Notes: generated from the letters alone by a model not told the origin. DNA of 25,756 bases from Patescibacteria group bacterium (GCA_018818855.1 JAHIRI010000049.1:1-25756); one strand, 5' to 3'; numbered from the stretch's first letter, positions 14,871 through 22,520 are shown. Numbers and translations are program-made.

Positions 14871-14897
14871 CCAAAAAAAGACCCGAAGGTCTCTTTT
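14871..14897 (-). terminator. Terminator with UUCG loop downstream of tRNA-Gly
   Basis: On the minus strand AAAAGAGACC (14897-14888) and GGTCTTTTTT (14883-14874) pair around a C(TTCG)G tetraloop, with a run of T. It ends transcription coming from tRNA-Gly before polX. Confidence 0.85.
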
Positions 14898-15109
14898 AGA
14901 TTTTTTCAACTTCTGACCAATAAGCGGGCGGAGAGAATCTCACTACTCGTCCTGCCTCGGCAGGACTGCGTTTTAAAACCCTGCGGTTTTAATATTTCCG
15001 CAAATCGGGAAACTCCCGTTTCCCGACCCCTTCCCAGTTCGCTTCTGCTTTTGTTAAAAAATTGAATTTAAAAAGGCCGTTGAGACCTTGATGAAAGTTC
15101 TGGGCAAAA
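14898..15109 (-). other. Structured spacer between tRNA-Gly and its terminator
   Basis: No coding frame is supported here. On the minus strand a series of perfect hairpins follows tRNA-Gly: TCGGGAAAC/GTTTCCCGA (15026-15018, 15013-15005), AAAACC/GGTTTT (14990-14985, 14980-14975) and GTCCTGCC/GGCAGGAC (14966-14949). It ends in a stretch finishing with CGCCCGC (14930-14924), which resembles the 3' end of tRNA-Gly. The span is probably transcribed with the tRNA up to the terminator at 14871-14897. It could be a decayed tRNA-Gly copy with palindromic repeats, or a small RNA. Confidence 0.5.
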
Positions 15110-15181
15110 AGCGGGCGAGCAGAATCGAACTGCCGTCTTGTCCTTGGCAAGGACACATAATAGCCACTATACGACGCCCGC
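15110..15181 (-). tRNA. tRNA-Gly(GCC)
   Basis: A 72-base cloverleaf: acceptor GCGGGCG/CGCCCGC, discriminator T, anticodon stem TGTCC/GGACA around TTGCCAA (anticodon GCC) and T-arm GGCAG TTCGATT CTGCT (last pair weak). CCA is not encoded. Confidence 0.95.
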
Positions 15182-15290
15182 TTGCTGACCGGAAATTTAT
15201 TCTACAAATATAGCAACAACTTTTTTTGATGTCAATAATTTGTTCTGTTCCTCCCCTTAAGGCAAGGGTAGATTAAGAAAGGCTATTATG

Positions 15291-15383
15291 TTTGTCTTTG
15301 CGAGGAGGCCAGCCGCTCTGGCCGACGAAGTAATCTCCTTTTCATATTGATGGGATTGCTTCGCTGCGGCTCGCAATGACAAA
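15291..15383. repeat. MITE-like imperfect palindrome
   Basis: The ends TTTGTCTTTGCGAG (15291-15304) and CTCGCAATGACAAA match as inverted repeats at 13 of 14 positions. The inner arms CGAAGTAATCTCC and GGATTGCTTCG continue the symmetry imperfectly, and GGCCAG/CTGGCC forms a side hairpin. The 'GCGAGGAG..CGAAGCAATCTCC' word is a well-known dispersed palindrome in many bacterial genomes. There is no coding capacity. The rest of the 15182-15457 gap is AT-rich with a G-run at about 15420-15427. Confidence 0.75.
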
Positions 15384-15457
15384 TTTTAAGAGGGGGATAA
15401 AATTTGTTTGACTTTTTTTGGGGGGGGTAAAATGGAGTTAAAGCATTTTAATTATTA

Positions 15458-16120
15458 ATGAACAAAAATATGGTAGGAACAGAACAAGGGGAGCGTGGAG
15501 AGACTCCGGAGGAAGAAACATCCAGGGGAAAAAGGGAAAGTATGTTGGAACAAGAGGAAAAGGAGGAAGAAGAAAAAATTTCTGAGGTTAGACAAGAATT
15601 AAAAGAGCAAGGCATAGAAGTCGACTTGTATAGGGGAGAATTTGCAACGAGAGAATTTCAATTTGGAGAAATTAACGGGCATACAATAATTTTGACTGAT
15701 TACGACAACAGATACGGGGTTCCACAAAGCGCAGAGATTGATGGCCGAAAAATAGACCCAAACACTGCTCACACCCTCAGTCTGACGTTTTTTCAAGAAG
15801 CCGCCTATGTCCTTAAAAGACCTCCTAAGCATTTACAAGTTTCCGTTTTGGAGTTTGGGTTGAGGAGAGTCGAAGAAGGGCTGGATGTTTTGAAGGGAAG
15901 CAAGGAGGCATTAGAGAAGGCGGGTCTCAGCGGCATCATAAAAGTGTCGGGCAGTGAGAAAATCAGCGCTTATAAAGAAATAACAAATTCCATAGATAAG
16001 TTCAGCAAAAAACTTGAGGAGGAAAGAAAAAAAATTGAAGCCTTTAGAAAAAGTGAGTTTGATGATATTTTGGACTTTGAGGCAGAGATGAGAGAGAAGG
16101 AGGAAGGAAAAACTAAATAA
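15458..16120 (+). CDS. Charged protein of unknown function with coiled-coil ends
   Basis: A 220-residue soluble protein. Residues 1-50 are nearly all E, K, R, Q, G and S, a disordered or coiled segment. A globular core covers about 50-130 (VDLYRGEFATREFQFGEING, then HTIILTDYDNRYGVPQSAEIDG). A helical tail follows, with a last coiled coil rich in K and E. There are no Cys, membrane helices or signal peptide. No family was recognised. The ATG at 15458 has no SD; a second ATG four codons later is possible. A TAAAAT (15428-15433) with TTGTTT 18 bases before it could be the promoter. The gene is convergent with the LTD protein gene and shares its terminator. Confidence 0.75.
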   Translation: MNKNMVGTEQGERGETPEEETSRGKRESMLEQEEKEEEEKISEVRQELKEQGIEVDLYRGEFATREFQFGEINGHTIILTDYDNRYGVPQSAEIDGRKIDPNTAHTLSLTFFQEAAYVLKRPPKHLQVSVLEFGLRRVEEGLDVLKGSKEALEKAGLSGIIKVSGSEKISAYKEITNSIDKFSKKLEEERKKIEAFRKSEFDDILDFEAEMREKEEGKTK

Positions 16121-16149
16121 AAAATAAGATAGTAGAATTTGTTTAGCAA

Positions 16150-16180
16150 AAAAGCGGGCCGGAAATCCGGTCCGCTTTTG
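16150..16180. terminator. Bidirectional terminator
   Basis: AAAAGCGGGCCGG (16150-16162) pairs with CCGGTCCGCTTTT (16167-16179) around AAAT, 13 pairs with one wobble. It serves both convergent genes. Confidence 0.9.
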
Positions 16181-16182
16181 TT

Positions 16183-19100
16183 TTATATTCCTTTTATCTT
16201 TTTCCACCAATTGGAAAAGCTTCCAGATTTGATTCCAAGGCCGACCAAGGTCAGTCCCAAAATCCCAGTGGCTGCGCCGAGGTAGAGATTGATATTATTT
16301 TTATTATTTCCCGCTGAAGAATCAGATATTGAAGAGTTGCTAATTTCAGACGGCGTTTTTATTGCCAGATCATTTTCGTAGCGCGGCAAAAGTCGAAAGC
16401 CGGTTTTGGTTTGGCTTACAACGCCGATCGTTTCAATTTGATCTCCAATATTCATTTTCGGTTTTTCAAAGGGTAGGGTGGATTTGAAATAAATTTTCAA
16501 TTCTCCGTCATCGTCGGCAAAATAAACATTGCTGCCGCTTTTTTCCGTTACTTCGCCGGCGGCGGAAACCAAGCATCCTTCCAACCCCTCCTCAACTTCA
16601 GAAAGCTTAATCGGAGTTCGCAAGGCCGGCACTTGGTTTTCCAAAACCTTGATATCGGATTGCTCGGAAATTTTAATTCTTTTTTCTCCGCCAGATTCCG
16701 CCAAGATACCGGTAATTTCCACAAGATCGTCGAGTTTTAATTCCGGAAAATTTTTGCTATACATATATATCTGTATTCCGGGACAGCCGGCGGGGGTGGC
16801 AATGTAGAAAATTTGGCTGCCCAAAATTCCCGGTTCAACAATTACTTGGCCGGTGACTCGCGCGCCGTCGTTTAATTCAAGATTTCTAATATCCTCAAGA
16901 GTTGTTTCTGTAAAAGTTTGAGATTTTTTGGTGGATGTTGAGCTGGATTTTTTCGTTGCAGTTTTTTCTTGAAATTCAAAAATATTTTCTTCGCCTGGCG
17001 TAAGGTGTGTTGTCCACTTAAAATTTCCGTCGTCACTTCGCGCCCATGATGCACCTTCAGGAACTTCGTCGTAGCTTGTCTCAAAAATTATTTCCCCGTC
17101 AGGATCCAAAAGCCGCGCCGCGTCAAAAGTATTGTTAAACGCCAGTTTTGTCTCTGATTTTTTAAAAATTAAAAATTGTCCGGGGTTAATAATTGTGTTG
17201 TCGGGAATCTTGTACGGCCGGCTGCCGCCTTCGTCGTCATCAAGTTTCCATCCGGAAAGATCAATCGGCTCAAGATCAATATTTTTAATTTCAATCCATT
17301 CGGCCTCATCAGAACCTTCCGGGTTTGGCAGAACTTCATTGATAAAAATTAATTGTTCATCAATTGAAAAATTTTCTTCTGCGCTATCAGGATTTGCGAT
17401 GACAATAAATTGTTCGGCTGTGGCTGTGGCGCCGAGCGCATCTTTTACAGTTAAAATTATTTTGTATTTTCCGGCCGCAGAATAAACATGGTTGACGTTC
17501 GCCCCGGCGGCCTCGCTTCCATCCCCAAAATTCCAGGAGAAAATTAATTCGTCGCCATCCGGATCAGTAGAATCAGAGCCGTCAAAATTTATTTCTTCAC
17601 TAATTTCTGCTTCGCTCGGGGCGGAGATGACGGCAGTAGGGATTTGGTTTTCGCGAGTGATAAGATTTTCTTTTCCTGGAGTTGGAGTAGAAGTCCAAAA
17701 ATATTCGGCGTCATCTTTGGCGTAAGATTGGTCTTCGGCCGCGCTACCAGAATATTCGAGAGCTGAGACAAGCGCGCCGTCGGGCGAAAATATTTTTGTC
17801 GATTCTGTTCCGGAATTGTTTAGGGCAATACCGGTCACGCTTCGGTAAAGAACAAAAAAGTCGTTTGGTTTTAAAATTATTGATGTGAAGTCAGCGGCTT
17901 TAATGGTATATCTTTTGGAACTTGCGTCGCCGACTTTCCAGCCGGTTAAATCAATGTCTGTCGTCCCGATATTTTTTAATTCAATAAATTCTCCTTGGCT
18001 GTCGTCGCCTTTTGGATTTGGAAAAATTTCGTTCACGATAACGTCATGCGAATAAGCGCCATTTGGATTTTGTTGAAGTCCGCCGGCGTTTGAGGCGCCC
18101 TTGGTCGGCGTGGCCACGACAAAATCGTTAAAGTCGTTCGTCGAATTTTCACCATCAGTTTTTCTTGCTACAGAATTTGGGTCAGAAGCAGTTGGCGCGT
18201 TGTCTCCCGTATCGCCGTCGTCCCAATTTCCATAAGTAATTTTATCAATAATAATGCCAGCCGGATCTTTTAAAATAATTGCGTCGCCGGTATTATTTAA
18301 AATTCCTTTTGGTTTTTCTAGAACAAAAAATCCAAGCGGCCCGATTGAGCCGGAAAGAGTGGTCGCGGTTTCGCCGCCGTCTTCAACTGCCCACTTCGCT
18401 AAATCAATTTGCGCATCGCCGGGATTATAAAATTCAATCCATTCCACATCTCCGTCGGCCGGGTCAGCGATAAATTCATTTATCAAAAGTGAACCAACTG
18501 GCCAGGAAGGAGGAGACGAAGGAGTTATTTCTTCTGGCGTGCTTACTCCGCCGGTTTCTTCGGAGGGTGGTGCGGTAATTATGTTCGCGGAATTTTTTGT
18601 TAAAGTTGTGGTCGCGGAAAAATCGGCGAGGTCGTTATCTGTATCGCCGCCGTCAGTTTTTCTTGCCACAGAATTTGGGTCAGAAGTAGATGGAGCATTA
18701 TCTGATGTGTCGCCATCATCCCAATTTCCATAAGCAACCTGATCAATAATCGTGCCGTCGGAATTTTTTAATTTAATAATATCGCCGGAATTATTTAGTT
18801 TACTTGAGGTGAGGTCTATGGTTTGAAACCCGTCGGCTGTGATTGTGACGTCGAGCGTGGCAATCGTGCCAACGCCGTCTTCAAGTTTCCAGCCAGTCAA
18901 ATCAATATCAGAATCTTTGTTGTTAAATATTTCAATCCATTCTTCACCTTCAGCAGGATCGGAAACAAATTCATTAATTACAATGTCGCCGGGATTTATT
19001 TCGGTCGGTGGTGGTGGCGGTGCGGCGCAATCGGCAGGACAGATCAAATAATCTTCACCGCTTTCGCAAATAAGATTTCCACAAACCGGGCCGGGAGGAG

Positions 19101-19725
19101 GAGGTAAATCAGGTTTGGGTGGGCTTGAAATATTTTGTGGGTTGGGCGTGAGTTGCAAGTTGAAATCGACGGAATTATCATTGGTATCTTCACCGTTGCC
19201 AAGATCGCCGCCAAAGTTTCTTTCAATACTTTGGTTGGTTCCGGGGTTTGTTGAAAAAACTATTCCTTCAATAAAAATATTTGTAGCCGTGCCCCAGCCA
19301 ACAGCATCCATAATTGTGCCGGTATTTTCCGGGCCAAAGCGCAGCGCCAATCCATTATTATCAGCAATGGTTTGGCTCGTCGTGATGTCCGGCGTTACTG
19401 ATATTGAGGTGTAAGAAATTGAGGCCCAAAGATAATAACCATGAGCTGGGATAATTGTTGAAGACGTCCAAGATTTGATTGAAGTGTCGGTAGCGCCAGC
19501 CGCTGTGCGTTTAACCAAACGGTAGCCATCTAAATCAATGGGCACGGAAGTTGGATTATAAAGTTCGATAAAATCATTTCCGGTTTGGCCCGTGCCGCCA
19601 GTAATTTGTACCTCACTGATCACCAAATGATCAGCCGTGGCCGCCAAAGAAATTTTTCCGGAAATAAAAAATCCCCCCGCTACGATTATTAAAATTACTA
19701 AAGAACGAAAGAGTATCGCTCTCAT
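16183..19725 (-). CDS. Giant surface protein with five lamin-tail domains and a PKD domain
   Basis: A 1180-residue exported protein. It has a signal peptide (residues 1-30), lamin-tail domain (LTD) 1 from about 32, and a Cys-rich CGNLICESGEDYLICPADC knot (214-232). LTD2 follows at about 245, LTD3 at 411 and LTD4 at 560. A PKD domain lies at about 695-775 with SWNFGDGSEAAG. LTD5 starts at about 789. Two OB-like stretches follow (about 944-1030 and 1045-1120), and a C-terminal membrane helix (about 1145-1163) before a basic tail. Each LTD starts with an 'INE(F/V/I)xxxP' and has 'EWIEIxN' and 'DLxGWxLxD'. The layout is a cell-surface stalk anchored by its C-terminus. LTD proteins are common in CPR bacteria and often sit near nucleases or adhesins; the ligand here is unknown. 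The ATG has an SD (GGAGG). LTD2 and LTD3 share a near-identical segment, evidence of internal duplication. Confidence 0.9.
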   Translation of the reverse strand: MRAILFRSLVILIIVAGGFFISGKISLAATADHLVISEVQITGGTGQTGNDFIELYNPTSVPIDLDGYRLVKRTAAGATDTSIKSWTSSTIIPAHGYYLWASISYTSISVTPDITTSQTIADNNGLALRFGPENTGTIMDAVGWGTATNIFIEGIVFSTNPGTNQSIERNFGGDLGNGEDTNDNSVDFNLQLTPNPQNISSPPKPDLPPPPGPVCGNLICESGEDYLICPADCAAPPPPPTEINPGDIVINEFVSDPAEGEEWIEIFNNKDSDIDLTGWKLEDGVGTIATLDVTITADGFQTIDLTSSKLNNSGDIIKLKNSDGTIIDQVAYGNWDDGDTSDNAPSTSDPNSVARKTDGGDTDNDLADFSATTTLTKNSANIITAPPSEETGGVSTPEEITPSSPPSWPVGSLLINEFIADPADGDVEWIEFYNPGDAQIDLAKWAVEDGGETATTLSGSIGPLGFFVLEKPKGILNNTGDAIILKDPAGIIIDKITYGNWDDGDTGDNAPTASDPNSVARKTDGENSTNDFNDFVVATPTKGASNAGGLQQNPNGAYSHDVIVNEIFPNPKGDDSQGEFIELKNIGTTDIDLTGWKVGDASSKRYTIKAADFTSIILKPNDFFVLYRSVTGIALNNSGTESTKIFSPDGALVSALEYSGSAAEDQSYAKDDAEYFWTSTPTPGKENLITRENQIPTAVISAPSEAEISEEINFDGSDSTDPDGDELIFSWNFGDGSEAAGANVNHVYSAAGKYKIILTVKDALGATATAEQFIVIANPDSAEENFSIDEQLIFINEVLPNPEGSDEAEWIEIKNIDLEPIDLSGWKLDDDEGGSRPYKIPDNTIINPGQFLIFKKSETKLAFNNTFDAARLLDPDGEIIFETSYDEVPEGASWARSDDGNFKWTTHLTPGEENIFEFQEKTATKKSSSTSTKKSQTFTETTLEDIRNLELNDGARVTGQVIVEPGILGSQIFYIATPAGCPGIQIYMYSKNFPELKLDDLVEITGILAESGGEKRIKISEQSDIKVLENQVPALRTPIKLSEVEEGLEGCLVSAAGEVTEKSGSNVYFADDDGELKIYFKSTLPFEKPKMNIGDQIETIGVVSQTKTGFRLLPRYENDLAIKTPSEISNSSISDSSAGNNKNNINLYLGAATGILGLTLVGLGIKSGSFSNWWKKIKGI

Positions 19726-19761
19726 AGGCCCTCCTTGTTTTTTTGTTAAAAGTAAATTAAA

Positions 19762-19767
19762 ATTATA
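19762..19767 (-). promoter_or_regulatory. Probable -10 box of the LTD-protein gene
   Basis: On the minus strand TATAAT (19767-19762) lies 36 bases before the ATG, with SD GGAGG at about 19731-19735. No clear -35 box was found. Confidence 0.5.
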
Positions 19768-19813
19768 CTAGTTTCATTTTAGCAAATTATTTTGTTGAAA
19801 TAAAATAGTTAGT

Positions 19814-19897
19814 GCCCGGGTGGCGGAATTGGCATACGCGCCAGCCTTAGGAGCTGGTTCTCGCAAGAGATTGTGGGTTCGACCCCCACCCCGGGCA
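19814..19897 (+). tRNA. tRNA-Leu(TAG)
   Basis: An 84-base cloverleaf: acceptor GCCCGGG/CCCGGGC, discriminator A, anticodon stem CCAGC/GCTGG around CTTAGGA (anticodon TAG, reads CUA), variable arm with TCTC GCAA GAGA and T-arm GTGGG TTCGACC CCCAC. CCA is not encoded. GC-rich unit E begins about 35 bases downstream. Confidence 0.96.
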
Positions 19898-19932
19898 TTT
19901 TGTTTTTGTAAAATTTTGGTTTTGGTTGACAG

Positions 19933-19959
19933 TTGACAAAAAAATAATTTTGATATAAT
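19933..19959 (+). promoter_or_regulatory. Promoter of GC-rich unit E
   Basis: TTGACA (19933-19938) and an extended -10 TGATATAAT (TATAAT at 19954-19959) with a 15-base spacer. A second TTGACA lies at 19926-19931. The leader of about 35 bases ends in a purine-rich double SD. Confidence 0.75.
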
Positions 19960-20002
19960 TTAATATGTTAGGTTGTAATGGGGAGGAAGGAGGAGGGCTA
20001 GA

Positions 20003-20371
20003 ATGAACGAACTTCCAAAGGTGCTTGTCATTGAAGACCATTCGGCGTGGCGGTCGCACTTCGTTCGCGAGTTTGCGGGCTGGGTTACGCTTCTGCAGGC
20101 TCGCACCGTCGAGGAGGCAAGGCAGCTTTTTGCGGAACATCCAGATGTTCGGGTTGTTGCTCTGGACGGCTGTCTTCGACGTATCATGGGCAGTAAGCCC
20201 GACACGTTGCCCTTGATCGACGAGTTTCGTCTGACCTTCGGTGGCACGATGATCGCCATGTCGACCGATGAAAAGTTTAGGCACATGATGGTGGAGGCCG
20301 GTTGTACTTGCAGTCTCGACGGCAAGGAAAAACTGCCGGAAGAAGTCAAGCGTCTACTCGCCGGCGGTTAG
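20003..20371 (+). CDS. Stand-alone CheY-like receiver domain protein (unit E, gene 1)
   Basis: A 122-residue single-domain protein with a response-regulator receiver pattern: strand 1 KVLVIEDHSAW with acidic pair Glu11-Asp12, strand 3 VRVVALDG with the probable phosphoacceptor Asp55, strand 4 MIAMSTDE with Ser87/Thr88 in the switch position and Lys108 near the last strand. It has no output domain, so it would act by binding a partner. The Lys lies in SLDGKEK rather than the usual K-P and the Asp55 context is LDG, so the domain is divergent. Start ATG 20003 follows a purine-rich SD (GGAGGAAGGAGGAGGG). It is the first of four tightly packed same-strand genes. No histidine kinase is in the window. 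GC content is far above that of the flanking LTD gene. Confidence 0.8.
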   Translation: MNELPKVLVIEDHSAWRSHFVREFAGWVTLLQARTVEEARQLFAEHPDVRVVALDGCLRRIMGSKPDTLPLIDEFRLTFGGTMIAMSTDEKFRHMMVEAGCTCSLDGKEKLPEEVKRLLAGG

Positions 20372-20394
20372 TGGCGGGTGAAGGGAGGAGAGAG

Positions 20395-20724
20395 ATGAAA
20401 GTAAAAGATAGAGAGGCGTGGAGAAGATTCCGCGCCGGTCAGGCCAAGAAGAGGTACGAGGACGGTATTCTGTCTTTCGCCGAGCGTTGGGCCGGGAGGA
20501 TGGAGTCGCGGCTTACGGCTCGCGTGAGAGTGGCGGATGTCGCGGGAGACACAATCAACGATCCGACCGTCCGTCTCACGTCCCTCCAGATCGCCTCGGC
20601 CGTCGCTGCGTTGATCAAGTTCTGGGTGCACGGCGAAGAGCTCAAGCGGTGGTACGCGCTGGTCGTGGAGGCGAGGAAAGAGGCGAGGGCCGCGGAGGCT
20701 GCGAAGGAGGGGGTGTGCACATGA
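20395..20724 (+). CDS. Small basic/helical protein of unknown function (unit E, gene 2)
   Basis: A 109-residue protein beginning MKVKDREAWRRFRAGQAKKR. The ATG at 20395 has a strong SD (GGGAGGAGAG), so it is preferred over in-frame starts upstream that overlap gene 1. The sequence is rich in Arg, Ala and Glu and mostly helical, ending in an Ala/Glu helix EARKEARAAEAAKEG. No family, signal peptide or membrane helix was recognised. The stop overlaps the next start by ATGA, so translation is coupled. A role tied to the receiver protein is only suggested by the operon. Confidence 0.75.
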   Translation: MKVKDREAWRRFRAGQAKKRYEDGILSFAERWAGRMESRLTARVRVADVAGDTINDPTVRLTSLQIASAVAALIKFWVHGEELKRWYALVVEARKEARAAEAAKEGVCT

Positions 20725-20927
20725 GCTCCAAAACAGCGCTCGTTCTCGCGACGATTTTCGCGCTTCTCTCGGCCGCCTCGCTCGCGATCGGGATGTGTCG
20801 ATTGAAGCTCAAAGAGCCGGACGTTGCTCCGTTCGTTATCGGATTTTTTGTTCTCCTCGCGTTGGCGATATGCTTCGCCTGGCGGGAGAAGAAGAAGCGC
20901 GGCGAGGAGTCACGCGATCTGCATTGA
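20721..20927 (+). CDS. Small two-helix membrane protein (unit E, gene 3)
   Basis: A 68-residue protein with two hydrophobic helices (about residues 5-26 and 38-54) and a short charged C-terminus (WREKKKRGEESRDLH). The ATG overlaps the stop of gene 2, and an SD (GGAGGGGG) precedes it. No family was recognised. The basic tail after the second helix suggests that both ends are cytoplasmic. Confidence 0.72.
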   Translation: MSSKTALVLATIFALLSAASLAIGMCRLKLKEPDVAPFVIGFFVLLALAICFAWREKKKRGEESRDLH

Positions 20928-20946
20928 GCGAGAGGGAGGAGGGCTG

Positions 20947-21240
20947 ATGGATATCGTTGTCTTCTGTGGCGTGGTGGTTCTTGTCGCGGCACTTACGGTG
21001 TACGGCTGGAGCTTCTTCGCGTCGGAGGAGTCCGGCGTTTTTGGAAACGTCGTCATCGCCATGCCGTTCATCTTCCTCGCGCTCTTCATCTTTGGGCTTC
21101 TCTTTGAGAACACGACTGTGTGGCACGCGGCACTCACCGCCCTTGTGGCAGTGTTTGTCATAGCAGTGCTCGCGGTCGTGCGTACGAGGGTGAGGTGCAA
21201 GTTCAAGGCAAGGTTCAGGGAGGGACGACCTGCGAGTTAG
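20947..21240 (+). CDS. Small three-helix membrane protein (unit E, gene 4)
   Basis: A 97-residue protein with three hydrophobic helices (about residues 3-24, 32-52 and 60-79) and a basic C-terminal tail RTRVRCKFKARFREG. The ATG at 20947 has the SD GGAGGAGGGCT, an 11-base word also found before gene 1 of the unit. No family was recognised. It is the last gene before the unit E terminator. Confidence 0.75.
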   Translation: MDIVVFCGVVVLVAALTVYGWSFFASEESGVFGNVVIAMPFIFLALFIFGLLFENTTVWHAALTALVAVFVIAVLAVVRTRVRCKFKARFREGRPAS

Positions 21241-21246
21241 TTCGCC

Positions 21247-21285
21247 AGACGGGGCCAGAAATGGTACCCGTCTTTTTTATTTTAT
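21247..21285 (+). terminator. Terminator of GC-rich unit E
   Basis: AGACGGG (21247-21253) pairs with CCCGTCT (21267-21273). An inner CCA-GAAA-TGG hairpin and a run of six T plus TATTTTATT follow the pattern of the other GC-rich units. Confidence 0.9.
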
Positions 21286-21294
21286 TAATGAACG

Positions 21295-21376
21295 CCCTTC
21301 GACTCCGCTAGCGCTCCGCTCAGGGAATAATTTGATAAACCTATTGCAAGTAATTATGGCCTGAGCTTGTCGAAGG
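21295..21376. repeat. MITE-like element with split terminal inverted repeats
   Basis: The left end has CCTTCGAC (21296-21303) and GCTCAGG, the right end CCTGAGC (21360-21366) and GTCGAAGG (21369-21376); both word pairs are inverted copies. The centre is AT-rich and non-coding. The right end is the same palindrome as the one inside polX. It fills the gap between units E and F. Confidence 0.75.
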
Positions 21377-21380
21377 CGGC

Positions 21381-21409
21381 TTGACTTTTTTTACAAAATA
21401 AAATATTAT
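21381..21409 (+). promoter_or_regulatory. Promoter of GC-rich unit F
   Basis: TTGACT (21381-21386), a 17-base spacer, TATTAT (21404-21409). The transcript would start near 21416. Confidence 0.75.
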
Positions 21410-21415
21410 GAATTG

Positions 21416-21560
21416 TTGCCGAGATGGGCTCGGCATATCTCTTGTCCCGCCCAGTTTTGCTGGGCGAGGCATGGCGGACCGGACAAATTGTCCCGATGGT
21501 CGGGAAAGGTTGTCCCGTCGCGTCACCCGCCGCCGATTCGGCGGCCGGAAAGGAGAATGA
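21416..21560 (+). promoter_or_regulatory. Highly structured leader of unit F, possible riboregulator
   Basis: This 145-base GC-rich leader contains GCCGAG/CTCGGC, CGCCCAG/CTGGGCG and, right before the SD, a GCCGCC/GGCGGC hairpin. The word TTGTCCCG occurs three times (21442, 21488, 21510). CGGGA at 21501-21505 can pair with TCCCG at 21491-21495 or at 21513-21517, but not both, which gives two exclusive folds. No known riboswitch was recognised. Confidence 0.55.
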
Positions 21561-21563
21561 GTC

Positions 21564-22520
21564 ATGGAGTGGAAGGAACTGGAAAGGTATCGGCCGATTC
21601 CAAAGGGCGGGCTGAAGTTACTGGGGTTGCTGTTTATCATCTTCCTCTTTGCGGCCGTCTGTCTTTTTCTTTCCCAGACAAACTGGGAGGGATCGCCGAT
21701 GGTCGTGGTCGGCAGGATTGTGGGGTATCTGGTCATTGTAGCTATCGGCGTGTTGCTTTTCAATCCGCCCCTCTACTTTTGGAGACTCCGTGGCTACTGG
21801 CGGTTGAACATCCTGAGCTACGACGCCTGTTTCTGGATCAAAAACGACGAGGGGGTTGACCCAGACATCGGTGTCCAGATAATAGAGAGACATCGGTCTC
21901 CGTACTGGATGCCGTGTGAACTCAATGAGCGCGGAAAAACTTTTCTTCGTGTTCCTCTCGGCGGTTTGTTTCGGAAACGGGGCCAGTTGTTTGGGGTGAT
22001 GAAGGGCTTCGGCGAGCCATCTCGAGTAGAGTTTCGCGCTTGGCGTGTCATCGTGCGACAGCCGGTTACCGATCCGCTGACTGATTCCTGCATCGAAGTT
22101 GTTGACAATAAGGGTGATCGGGTTCCGCTCACCGTGAGTGAGACGCTCCGGTTTGCCGCGTGGATCGGCAGTGGCGGCATCCAGGAATGGCGACATGAAG
22201 TTCCCGATCTTCTTCGCGCGTTCCGGGAAAGTCGTGCCGAGCTGGCCGAAGTTCGCCGCGAGCGCGATGAGGCGAAGAAGCGAGTGGAGGCGCTCGAGGG
22301 AGAGTTGGGCGTGGCCGTGGCCCAGCGAGAGGATGCGCTCACCGCGATCGACAACACGATCATCGCGATCGATGCCACGAAGCGCTTCAAGCACCATCCT
22401 TCAAAGGAAGCCATGCGGATCCGCGAGGCGATGATCCGCGATCTGCTCCACATTGCGCCGCTCGGTCATCCGCTCCGCGAGCGCTACGAGAAGTTCGACG
22501 CTCAGCGCGCCGCGTCGTAG
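21564..22520 (+). CDS. Membrane-anchored coiled-coil protein of unknown function (unit F)
   Basis: A 318-residue protein. Two hydrophobic helices lie near the N-terminus (about residues 17-38 and 45-66), followed by a soluble domain (about 70-210: RLNILSYDACFWIKNDEG, PLGGLFRKRGQLFGVMKG, SRVEFRAWRVIVRQPV). A long coiled coil (about 215-260, SRAELAEVRRERDEAKKRVE) and a helical tail with HPLRERYEKFDAQ complete it. No named family was recognised. The ATG at 21564 has an SD (AAAGGAG, ten bases upstream) at the end of a structured leader. GC-rich codons set it apart from the AT-rich backbone. It sits directly after unit E on the same strand but has its own promoter and terminator. The layout would suit a membrane sensor or scaffold; no function can be assigned. 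Confidence 0.8.
   Translation: MEWKELERYRPIPKGGLKLLGLLFIIFLFAAVCLFLSQTNWEGSPMVVVGRIVGYLVIVAIGVLLFNPPLYFWRLRGYWRLNILSYDACFWIKNDEGVDPDIGVQIIERHRSPYWMPCELNERGKTFLRVPLGGLFRKRGQLFGVMKGFGEPSRVEFRAWRVIVRQPVTDPLTDSCIEVVDNKGDRVPLTVSETLRFAAWIGSGGIQEWRHEVPDLLRAFRESRAELAEVRRERDEAKKRVEALEGELGVAVAQREDALTAIDNTIIAIDATKRFKHHPSKEAMRIREAMIRDLLHIAPLGHPLRERYEKFDAQRAAS

Noticed and set aside
19847..20284. Minus-strand 145-codon frame
   Set aside because: It overlaps tRNA-Leu(TAG) and the receiver gene; the tail GWGSNPQSLARTSS is the tRNA read backwards.
21413..21859. Plus-strand 148-codon frame through the unit F leader
   Set aside because: It has no SD, and its sequence is the structured leader plus the wrong frame of the 318-residue gene.
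21618..22397. Minus-strand 259-codon frame
   Set aside because: It is a long shadow caused by GC-rich codons of the unit F gene; it has no SD, promoter or terminator in that direction.
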